From Bacteroidota bacterium (GTDB taxonomy: Bacteria; Bacteroidota; Ignavibacteria; Kapaibacteriales; UBA2268): a DNA stretch of 6,497 nt. The stretch is taken from positions 1-6,497 of the forward strand of contig JAKIZN010000095.1 in the NCBI GenBank assembly GCA_022708005.1. The letters are read 5' to 3'. The translations under genes were made by a program, and so were the position numbers. Of this stretch, positions 1 to 6,086 are shown piece by piece. The notes under the pieces are model-generated. The model worked only from the letters and a program-made list of their open reading frames with translations, searched no databases and was not told the DNA's origin. Positions within the stretch are counted from its first letter, which is position 1, and every line of letters starts with the position of its first letter.

Positions 1-389
1 GTTTCTGCTTTTTCTATTCTTGTGTTTCTGCTTGTTCCAGAGTATATAAGCGGAAGTTCCACGTTTTTCAAAGCAGTAGCGCGTGGCAACAAATTAAAAG
101 TTTGGAATACAAAGCCAATTTCTCTATTGCGAATTTCTGCAAGCTCGTTGTCGCTCATAGAATTTACATCTTCAGTTTTGAAGTTATATTTGCCTGATGT
201 TGGAGTATCCAAGCATCCAACAATGTTCATAAGAGTAGATTTGCCCGAGCCAGACGGTCCCATAATAGCAACGTATTCATTACGGTTGATTTTAAGTGAA
301 ACATCTCGCAGGGCGAAAACATTCTCTTCGCCCATTTTATAAATTTTTGATATATGCTCTATTTCAATTATCAGTTCTTTGCCTTCCAT
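1..389 (-). CDS. ABC transporter ATP-binding protein, MacB/LolD type (3' part outside window)
   Basis: This is the cytoplasmic ATPase of an ABC exporter, which would power substrate or lipoprotein movement together with an FtsX-like permease and the adaptor encoded just upstream. The 129 visible residues start [20 protein letters not shown], the usual opening of the MacB/LolD/FtsE family. The Walker A motif GPSGSGKST is at residues 44-52, and the Q-loop is in [11 protein letters not shown] (Gln96). The ABC signature, Walker B and H-loop would lie beyond base 1, so the gene is cut by the window edge rather than visibly broken. The ATG at 389-387 is preceded by AGGTGA (398-393), a reasonable ribosome site. 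Only 20 bases separate it from the adaptor stop, so it is almost surely co-transcribed. The family is certain. Whether it is a stand-alone ATPase or the N-terminus of a fused MacB cannot be decided here. Confidence 0.95.
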   Translation of the reverse strand, partial: MEGKELIIEIEHISKIYKMGEENVFALRDVSLKINRNEYVAIMGPSGSGKSTLMNIVGCLDTPTSGKYNFKTEDVNSMSDNELAEIRNREIGFVFQTFNLLPRATALKNVELPLIYSGTSRNTRIEKAE

Positions 390-409
390 TTTTCACCTAT
401 TTTGCTTTA

Positions 410-1678
410 TTACTTTTTAGGTGCTTTTAGGGAGTCAACTCTAACTTTCGCCCCGTCGCTGAGCAGTTTGCTCACAGCTTGGTAGCTGCCCGATATGATT
501 TTCTGCCCTTGCTTTAGCCCCGAGACTATTTCGATAAATCCTTTGTCGCTAATGCCTGTTTCGACTGTTACCATTTTTGCAGTTCCGTTTTCGATAGTAA
601 ATACAACAGATGGCGGGCGCTTAGCGCCAAATTCTTTTTTGCCATTGTCGTCGGACTCATCTGCCTTGTGCTGTTCGTCTCCAAATGGCTTTGTTTCTCT
701 CACTGTAACCGCTTGCAAAGGCACAGAAGGCACATTATAATGCGACGCTGTTTGTATTTCCACGTTGCAGCTCATGCCCGGGCGTAGTCTTGGATCTTGC
801 TCAAGCAATCTAACTTTTACCGAAAAGTTAGTTACTTGATCTTGTGTGCCGAGTGAACTTGTTTTTGCGGAATGTCCAATTTCGATAACTTTGCCCTTAA
901 ATATTTTATCTGGAATAGCATCAATTTCGATTAGAGTGGTATCGCCTTTTTTCACAAGGACAATGTCATTTTCGTCGACATCTACCACAGCATTCATTAT
1001 CGATAAGTCCGAAACTCGCATCATTTCAGTGCCCATCATCATTTCAGTACCCACAACTTTTTCGCCGAGTTCCACAGAAAGAGCTGTTACTATACCGCTA
1101 ATCGGCGAAAATATAGATGTTCGCGCTATACTTCTTTCGTATTGCCGTAAAGTTGCTTTTGCTTGTTCGACGCGTGAAATTGCGGCTTTGTGCGAAGCGA
1201 ATGCTGTTTCGTAAGCAGATTTCGACATATCAAATTCTTGTTTAGAAATGAATTTTTTTGCGTATAGTTCTTTGGCTCGCTCAAAGTCATTGGAAGCTCT
1301 TTCCTTTTCGGCAAGCCGAGCATCTACATCGATTTTTGCGCTTTCGACTGATGCTCTTACTTGCTCAAGCTGGGTTTCGACAATATCCGGATTAATCCGT
1401 GCGAGCAGTTGCTTTAATTTCACTGTGTCGCCTTCTTTAACTCCAAGAAATATGACTTCACCGGAAGTTTGCGAAGATATTTTAACTTCCGTTTCTGGCT
1501 CAATTTTACCGACTGCCGAGACGGTCTGAGTTATCGTTCTAAGTTCTACATTAGAAACTAAGACGTTGATATGCTTACCATTGCCTCCGAAAAACATTGC
1601 CGCAAGAATTGCTATTAGCACTAAAGCAATAATTAGGCTGATAATCAAAGGCTTTTTGCTACTTCTCTTCTTTCCCAT
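410..1678 (-). CDS. Periplasmic adaptor (membrane fusion protein), MacA/HlyD-like
   Basis: This adaptor subunit would bridge an inner-membrane ABC permease and a TolC-like channel across the periplasm. The 422 residues begin with a short basic stretch and one membrane anchor (about 10-30, LIISLIIALVLIAILAAMFF). The first lipoyl/barrel strand follows (VSAVGKIEPETEVKISSQTSGEV, about 53-75). Next come a long alpha-helical hairpin (about 98-186), the returning lipoyl half (SPISGIVTALSVELGEKVVG, 191-210), a beta-barrel domain with the typical RLRPGMSCNVEI (298-308), and a membrane-proximal domain ending ISGLKQGQKIISGS-like (385-398). A highly charged, probably flexible insert (about 329-355) sits before that last domain. 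GTEMM occurs twice in tandem at 210-220. The length fits MacA-type proteins. The ATG at 1678 has no convincing Shine-Dalgarno, so translation may depend on upstream flow from the RDD gene 41 bases away. The family is clear; the transported substrate is unknown. Confidence 0.95.
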   Translation of the reverse strand: MGKKRSSKKPLIISLIIALVLIAILAAMFFGGNGKHINVLVSNVELRTITQTVSAVGKIEPETEVKISSQTSGEVIFLGVKEGDTVKLKQLLARINPDIVETQLEQVRASVESAKIDVDARLAEKERASNDFERAKELYAKKFISKQEFDMSKSAYETAFASHKAAISRVEQAKATLRQYERSIARTSIFSPISGIVTALSVELGEKVVGTEMMMGTEMMRVSDLSIMNAVVDVDENDIVLVKKGDTTLIEIDAIPDKIFKGKVIEIGHSAKTSSLGTQDQVTNFSVKVRLLEQDPRLRPGMSCNVEIQTASHYNVPSVPLQAVTVRETKPFGDEQHKADESDDNGKKEFGAKRPPSVVFTIENGTAKMVTVETGISDKGFIEIVSGLKQGQKIISGSYQAVSKLLSDGAKVRVDSLKAPKK

Positions 1679-1719
1679 GTGTCAATCCGAATATTCTTAA
1701 ATAAATTTATTTAGTCTGA

Positions 1720-2337
1720 TTAGGCGGCTTTCAGCTCGTCTCTAAAATACACTGCCGTATGGGCTATTCTATCGTGCAAGGCTTGGCGCCTTACCGATAA
1801 AGTCATAAAACAACCGAAAAATATCACAAGCGACAGCATAGTCCCAATGGTATTAAAAGCATGAATTGTCGTAATGATAGCTATAAGAGCAAATACAATG
1901 CTGATATTTTTGGTAATGCATCTAATAATAAGGGACTTCATCTTAGCTCGCCTGCGGTCTTCGTTGCCGATTCTTATGCCCAGCACAATTTTTCCTAATG
2001 TAGCGGCAAAAAATATTTCCATAGAATAATAAATAATACCAACTGCAATTTGCAATGGTGCAATTCTGCTAACCAATTCTTCGATTTGCAAATTAAACTC
2101 TTCTGGCGACTCGCCTATGGTAGTCCAATCAATTGATACAACAGTGTCCATAATACCAAAAAATTGCATAGCAAAAAGAAGCAATATCGCTATGAATATC
2201 GCATCTAATATAGCAGCGCCAAGCCGTCTGCCAAACCCTACCCGAAATTCTTCAGGTGGCGCAGATTGGACGTAATTCGGCATAATGTTTAGCAATCTTT
2301 CTTGCTCGTTCTCTGGTGATTGGTTAAAATCATTCAT
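1720..2337 (-). CDS. RDD-family integral membrane protein
   Basis: This is a small inner-membrane protein of 205 residues in the RDD family, which is named for one conserved Arg and two Asp. The family has no single agreed function; some members have been linked to ion transport and stress. The N-terminal ~33 residues are polar. GRRLGAAILDAIFIAILLLF (36-55) carries the Arg and first Asp (Arg38, Asp45) in helix 1. A second helix lies near 94-114 and leads into the family-typical GKIVLGIRIGNEDRRRAKMK (115-134). Helices follow at about 144-160 and 163-181. The C-terminus has RRQALHDRIAHTAVYF (183-198), the standard RDD ending, with Asp189. It has the strongest ribosome site in the window, AGGAGG at 2351-2346, 8 bases before the ATG. 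It sits inside an efflux operon between the channel and adaptor genes, so it may assist or regulate that system, but this is inference from position alone. Confidence 0.9.
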   Translation of the reverse strand: MNDFNQSPENEQERLLNIMPNYVQSAPPEEFRVGFGRRLGAAILDAIFIAILLLFAMQFFGIMDTVVSIDWTTIGESPEEFNLQIEELVSRIAPLQIAVGIIYYSMEIFFAATLGKIVLGIRIGNEDRRRAKMKSLIIRCITKNISIVFALIAIITTIHAFNTIGTMLSLVIFFGCFMTLSVRRQALHDRIAHTAVYFRDELKAA

Positions 2338-2345
2338 AAAAGTAG

Positions 2346-2351
2346 CCTCCT
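2346..2351 (-). promoter_or_regulatory. Strong Shine-Dalgarno of the RDD gene
   Basis: AGGAGG read on the minus strand, 8 bases upstream of the RDD start at 2337. It is a perfect anti-16S match, whereas the neighbouring genes have weak or no such sites. This suggests that the RDD protein is translated efficiently relative to the rest of the operon. Confidence 0.75.
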
Positions 2352-2368
2352 AAAGTTTATATTTTATG

Positions 2369-3685
2369 CTATTCAGCTAAATTGCCCATAGAATACTTTA
2401 AATCATTTTTTGCTCGCACATAAGAATAGACGGAGCTAATTTGATTTATTTGTGCGGTGATAAGTTGCGTATTAGCTTGAATTAAATCATTAATTGTTGC
2501 TGCCCCAACTTGTAGCCTTTCTTGAGTGCTTTTGTAGTTCTCTTGTGCCGAAAATACAGTTTTCTCAGAAATCTCCACTTGCTTCTCGGCAGCCTGCAAA
2601 TTTAGATATGCAATTTGCACGCTCGCCCTAATATTTTGCTCAACTTTTAGCAATTCAACATTTTTTTGCTCTAAAGCTAATTTACCGCTCTGCACCTGCG
2701 CATCGACAGCGAAATTGCTAAAAATAGGCACATTCAAACTTAATCCAAAGTAAATATTGCTTTTGTCAAATCCTTCTAAATTATTATTATTCCAAGACCA
2801 AAAGGAGTTCGCAGTTAGCACGGGATAATAATTAGACTTAGAAATTTCTAATGAATATTGCGATGCTTCATACCGCAATTTCGCGGCTTTATAGTCCATT
2901 CTATTATCTAACGCTTTGGCTACAGCATTTGGAAAACTACCAACTTCTTCGCGATAAGAATGAACTTCGTTCATATCGAGCGTAGCTGGAATATCGGCAA
3001 CGTTGAACTCTACGTTCATATCTGGGCTCAGCCCCATTATTGTTAGTAATCTTGCCTTAGCTGTATTATAATCATTTTCGGAGCTAATTAGGTCAATTTC
3101 TTTATTTCCCAAATCTGCCTCCTGCGAATAAACTGCCGTTACTGGCAGCACTCCCGCTTCGTATTTAGCGTTAATTCGCTCAAGTTCGGCTTTGCCAAGC
3201 TCTAAATTTTCGCGTCTAATTCGCACAATTTGGTGGCTTCTAACCACATTTATATATTCATTATAAGCATCGAGATAGACTGTTTGCAACATTTGCTCTA
3301 ACGACAAGTTAGATGACTCTAAATTCTTTTGGGCGCGGGAGTAATTCGCCTCTCTGCCAAAGCCATCGAATAGTGTGAGATTAGCGCCCAATCTCATATT
3401 ATATGAGTTCAAAAGGTCGGTGGGTATATCATTGGAATTTGTCAGTTGCCTCTGATAGCCAGACGAAAGCGATATTCCCGGTAGATATTGCCCGAACGCA
3501 TTTTTTAAATCTGCTTTTGAATATTCTACATTAGCATTATTGATTCTCAAATCATAATTATTCTTCAGGGAAATCCTCAAAACTTCTTGCAAACTATAAA
3601 CTTTATAAGTATTATCAGGTTGCGACATCAGCCCTTGCGAGAGCAATACAGCTAAAAACAATATTGCAAATATCTTTTTAATCAT
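2369..3685 (-). CDS. TolC-like outer-membrane efflux protein
   Basis: This is the outer-membrane channel and periplasmic tunnel of a tripartite exporter. The product is 438 residues from the ATG at 3685-3683. An in-frame TTG directly before it (3688-3686) would add one residue, but ATG is preferred because AAGAGG (3696-3691) lies 5 bases upstream of it. The N-terminus MIKKIFAILFLAVLLSQGLMSQ is a Sec signal peptide; there is no lipobox Cys, so it is not an OprM-type lipoprotein. The mature part shows the two OEP repeats. The first begins YSLQEVLRISLKNNYDLRI with FGQYLPGISLSSGYQ. The second has long amphipathic helices with VEQNIRASVQIAYLNLQAAE and ends TQLITAQINQISSVYSYVRA. The length is normal for the family. 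It is the first gene of the leftward operon, followed after 31 bases by the RDD gene. The substrate is unknown. Confidence 0.95.
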   Translation of the reverse strand: MIKKIFAILFLAVLLSQGLMSQPDNTYKVYSLQEVLRISLKNNYDLRINNANVEYSKADLKNAFGQYLPGISLSSGYQRQLTNSNDIPTDLLNSYNMRLGANLTLFDGFGREANYSRAQKNLESSNLSLEQMLQTVYLDAYNEYINVVRSHQIVRIRRENLELGKAELERINAKYEAGVLPVTAVYSQEADLGNKEIDLISSENDYNTAKARLLTIMGLSPDMNVEFNVADIPATLDMNEVHSYREEVGSFPNAVAKALDNRMDYKAAKLRYEASQYSLEISKSNYYPVLTANSFWSWNNNNLEGFDKSNIYFGLSLNVPIFSNFAVDAQVQSGKLALEQKNVELLKVEQNIRASVQIAYLNLQAAEKQVEISEKTVFSAQENYKSTQERLQVGAATINDLIQANTQLITAQINQISSVYSYVRAKNDLKYSMGNLAE

Positions 3686-3782
3686 CAAAGCCTCTTTTTG
3701 GAAACCACAGTAATTTTTTTACGTAAAATTAACAATTTAGTTGCAAAATCCTTGCATATTCCAACTTTTTTTTGCAATTTTA

Positions 3783-3804
3783 TATCAGATAAATTTGTCT
3801 GATA
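3783..3804. promoter_or_regulatory. 22-bp palindrome, probable operator
   Basis: The arms TATCAGA (3783-3789) and TCTGATA (3798-3804) are perfect inverted repeats around the self-complementary core AAATTT (3791-3796). Ten of eleven base pairs match; the single mismatch is T3790 versus G3797. The size and symmetry fit a site for a dimeric repressor. The site ends 10 bases before the PepSY-TM start codon and overlaps the promoter element at 3790-3797. As RNA, the arms could also form a 7-bp hairpin just ahead of the ribosome site. No regulator gene is in the window, so the binding protein is unknown. Confidence 0.55.
3790..3797 (+). promoter_or_regulatory. Candidate Bacteroidota-type -7 element
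   Basis: TAAATTTG matches the TAnnTTTG element of Bacteroidota primary sigma factor promoters at every fixed position. A TTTG is present upstream at 3771-3774, but the gap of 15 bases is shorter than the usual 19 or so, so the -33 part is not supported. Transcription would start near 3803 and leave a very short leader before the ATG at 3815. The call depends on the organism being in or near Bacteroidota. Confidence 0.35.
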
Positions 3805-3814
3805 AAGAGAAGTT

Positions 3815-5356
3815 ATGAGAAAAATAGTAAAAATTAGCAAATTTTTGCACAAGTGGATAGGCTTACTGTTTATTATCTATATTATTTATATGAGCATTAC
3901 TGGGATTATCCTCAGTCACCCAGAGTTCTTTTCTGAAATAGACGTACCGCAAAGTCTCACCCCGCATCAATACGATTTTTATAATTGGAACAGAAGTGCG
4001 CTTATTTCCATTGTAAAAAGCGACTCAAGCGAGTACATTTATGGATATAACGGAATTTATGAAATAAGCAGTGGCAGCAAGCAAGCAAAAAGCATTATGC
4101 ACGCTCCGTTCCCGTCGAGCGCTTGGAATATGAAGACGAGAACGGCAATAGCAGCCGAAATTGGCGGCAAGAAAAAATTAATAGCAGGCACTTTCGACGG
4201 AATTTACTCTTACGACATTCAAACTAAGCGTTGGGAAAAGCATAAAATCGACGGAGAATCAAAAAAAATGACAAAAATCCTTGATGTCAGGGATTCAATT
4301 TTTGCATTCTCAGAATCCGAAATGTATGTATCTGCAAAAGATGCCTTGAACTTCAAGGCAGTGCGATTAGAAAAAGCCGAAGACGACAATACATTTTCGT
4401 TGATGGACTACTTTTTTGACCTTCATAATGGGCGATTTTTGGGGCAATTTGGCGTTATATTATACGATATTGTCGGCATCATAGCGATATTCCTATCGGT
4501 TTCTGCATTCTATATGTGGTATTATCCAAAGCGTAGGAAAAAAGCCAGTAAGAAAAAATTGACGCACAGCATAAAAGAATTGAAAATCTTCAAAATGTTC
4601 AATAAATACCATTTGAAGTTTGGTATATGGACTTTTGTGATATTGGCAATATGGTCTTTGACGGGTATTTTTATGCGCCCGCCGCTGATAATGTTTATAC
4701 TATCGGAAAAAGTATCTAATACATATCACGTCGGCATTAGCAGGGATAGCGATTTTTCGGAGAAATTGCGAAATGTCTTGTATTATCCTAATGCGGATAT
4801 TTTTGTCTTCGACACAAAAGATGGAGTATACGCTCAGCAAGAGCCACATAGCAACAAGCTATCGGAAACATATTTGCCAATTCCAATTTTTGCAATGGGG
4901 GCAACTGTTTTTGATACTGATATTGATGGTAATTTGCTGATTGGCTCATTCGCTGGGCTTTTTGAAATAAATGGCGAAACCGGCAGAATAAGCGACGTAA
5001 CTTCGGGCAATTCCACATCGGGCATAGGCAGACCGTCGGAAAATCTTGTAACGGGATACTTTGTAGATGATGATGGAGTGAAATATATTACATCGCACTA
5101 TGCGGGATTGATAGCGCTGAATGGGTATGCAAATCCAAAGTATGAAATGCCTAAGGAAATAGCTGATAATTTAAAGCTTTCGCTCTGGAATTATGCGTTC
5201 GAGCTGCACAATGGGCGGTTTTTCGCTGATTGGATAGGGGAGATTTATATTTTAATTGTGCCGCTCAGTGGGATATTATTCCTATTGTTAATTTTCAGTG
5301 GCGTATTGGATTGGATATGGCGCAAGCGAAGAAAAATCTCGGCTAAATTCAAGTAA
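3815..5356 (+). CDS. Internally duplicated PepSY-associated TM protein with propeller-like ectodomains
   Basis: This is an inner-membrane protein of 513 residues with four helices (about 13-33, 213-237, 267-287, 473-500) arranged as two similar halves. Each half opens with a His-containing helix start and an S-[IL]-T-G-I turn (KFLHKWIG with SITGI, 9-31; KYHLKFG with SLTGI, 264-285). Each half closes with [DE]LHNGRF (202-208 and 463-469), a helix, and a basic tail (KRRKK, RKRRK). His12/His204 and His266/His465 are candidate haem-ligand pairs, as in PepSY_TM reductases such as FoxB; that role is inference. The loops between helices (about 35-200 and 290-460) should be periplasmic. They do not look like PepSY domains; instead they carry Reg_prop-like pieces such as FDGIYSYDIQTKRW (127-140) and DGNLLIGSFAGLFEINGETG (371-390). 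The ATG at 3815 follows a weak AGAGAAG. The most likely role is membrane electron transfer or redox sensing. The PepSY-TM assignment is fairly sure, the ectodomain fold less so. Confidence 0.8.
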   Translation: MRKIVKISKFLHKWIGLLFIIYIIYMSITGIILSHPEFFSEIDVPQSLTPHQYDFYNWNRSALISIVKSDSSEYIYGYNGIYEISSGSKQAKSIMHAPFPSSAWNMKTRTAIAAEIGGKKKLIAGTFDGIYSYDIQTKRWEKHKIDGESKKMTKILDVRDSIFAFSESEMYVSAKDALNFKAVRLEKAEDDNTFSLMDYFFDLHNGRFLGQFGVILYDIVGIIAIFLSVSAFYMWYYPKRRKKASKKKLTHSIKELKIFKMFNKYHLKFGIWTFVILAIWSLTGIFMRPPLIMFILSEKVSNTYHVGISRDSDFSEKLRNVLYYPNADIFVFDTKDGVYAQQEPHSNKLSETYLPIPIFAMGATVFDTDIDGNLLIGSFAGLFEINGETGRISDVTSGNSTSGIGRPSENLVTGYFVDDDGVKYITSHYAGLIALNGYANPKYEMPKEIADNLKLSLWNYAFELHNGRFFADWIGEIYILIVPLSGILFLLLIFSGVLDWIWRKRRKISAKFK

Positions 5357-5396
5357 TTTTGCTATTTTTGAATTAGTAAAATTTCTTGGTGCAAAA

Positions 5397-6086
5397 ATGT
5401 CTTATATTAGAATATTGCTAATAGCCGCGATAACAATACTCGATACATTGAAAGCTGTGTTTGAAATTACTTTTATCAAGCGACCAAAGTTCTATCAAAC
5501 AGCTAAGCGATGGGCTAAAAAAGTATTGCGAATATCTGGAATAAAGCTAAAACTTGAAGGCTTGGAGAACATTGACATTAACGAAACTTATGTTTTTGTC
5601 TCCAACCATTCAAGTTTGTATGATATTCCCGTTTTGCAGGCGAGTTTGCCAGTAAATTTTAGAATAATCTATAAAAAAGAATTAGAAAAAATACCTGTGT
5701 TCGGATGGGGATTGAAGAAATCGCCCTATATCGGTATTGTAAGGGAAGACCCGCGGCTATCTATGAAAAGCATAGAAGCAGCCATCGAAAGCATCAAAAT
5801 GGGCGACTCTGTGCTAATTTATCCCGAAGGCACAAGGACTCCAGACGGCAATTTGCAAGAATTTAAGCGTGGGGCATTTATGCTTGCAGGCAAGAGCGGC
5901 AAGCCGATTGTCCCTATTGCTATAATTGGCACATTTCCAATATTGGCAAATGGAATTGGCGGAATTAAGCCCGCAGAAGTTATTGTAAAAATAGGCGAAC
6001 CTATTTATTACACCATTGGCAGCAAAAAAGATGAACTCGATTTGATGCAACTTGTTCACGAGAAAATATCGCAGTTGCTAAAATAA
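5397..6086 (+). CDS. 1-acyl-sn-glycerol-3-phosphate acyltransferase (PlsC family)
   Basis: This membrane-bound acyltransferase would transfer an acyl chain to lysophosphatidic acid to make phosphatidic acid in phospholipid synthesis. The 229 residues start with a hydrophobic N-terminal helix (about 3-25). The catalytic HX4D motif is in NHSSLYD (His71, Asp76). GIVRED (113-118) fits motif II. YPEGTRTPDG (142-151) is motif III with EGTR, followed by FKRGAF. IVPIAII (171-177) is motif IV. All key residues are present and the length is normal. An in-frame GTG at 5298 would extend the protein by 33 residues into the upstream gene. I chose the ATG at 5397 because the family similarity and the hydrophobic N-terminus begin there, although GGTG (5388-5391) is only a weak ribosome site. 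It lies 40 bases after the PepSY-TM gene, probably in the same transcript. TATTTTTG (5363-5370) could be a private promoter element, but it is weak evidence. A related acyl acceptor cannot be excluded. Confidence 0.93.
   Translation: MSYIRILLIAAITILDTLKAVFEITFIKRPKFYQTAKRWAKKVLRISGIKLKLEGLENIDINETYVFVSNHSSLYDIPVLQASLPVNFRIIYKKELEKIPVFGWGLKKSPYIGIVREDPRLSMKSIEAAIESIKMGDSVLIYPEGTRTPDGNLQEFKRGAFMLAGKSGKPIVPIAIIGTFPILANGIGGIKPAEVIVKIGEPIYYTIGSKKDELDLMQLVHEKISQLLK

Larger units (their letters stand above)
3686..3814. promoter_or_regulatory. Divergent intergenic control region
   Basis: This 129-base AT-rich spacer lies between the leftward efflux operon and the rightward PepSY-TM gene, so both 5' ends are driven from here. 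It contains the 3783-3804 palindrome, a T8 run (3766-3773), a T7 run (3714-3720), and three TTGCA words at 3741, 3752 and 3772. The spacings of 11 and 20 bases are close to one and two helical turns. I could not find a convincing promoter for the leftward operon. The nearest match to TAnnTTTG on that strand is TAATTTTA, which misses the last base. Confidence 0.6.

Noticed and set aside
22..342. 106-codon plus-strand reading frame
   Set aside because: It is antisense to the ABC ATPase, whose Walker A and Q-loop motifs are clear on the other strand. The product resembles no family I know.
1126..1323. 65-codon minus-strand frame inside the adaptor gene
   Set aside because: It is an alternative frame of the same strand within a well-supported gene, with no ribosome site or recognisable product.
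495..1529. Plus-strand reading frames at 495-740, 846-1214 and 1248-1529
   Set aside because: All are antisense to the adaptor gene; their Ser/Ile-rich products are typical of shadow frames.
3686..3688. TTG as start of the TolC-like gene
   Set aside because: The next codon is ATG, with an AAGAGG site 5 bases upstream; ATG is the more likely start.
3783..3804. Fur box
   Set aside because: The arms TATCAGA/TCTGATA do not fit the GATAATGATAATCATTATC pattern well enough, although a PepSY-TM gene would make iron control plausible.
4788..5025. Two minus-strand frames within the PepSY-TM gene
   Set aside because: They are antisense to a clear membrane protein with family motifs, and lack any domain signal.
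5298..5396. GTG start giving a 262-residue acyltransferase that overlaps the PepSY-TM gene
   Set aside because: The extra 33 residues are polar, overlap the upstream coding end by 59 bases, and do not look like the family's N-terminus.
5814..6059. 81-codon minus-strand frame in the acyltransferase gene
   Set aside because: It is antisense to the conserved EGTR region; a shadow frame.
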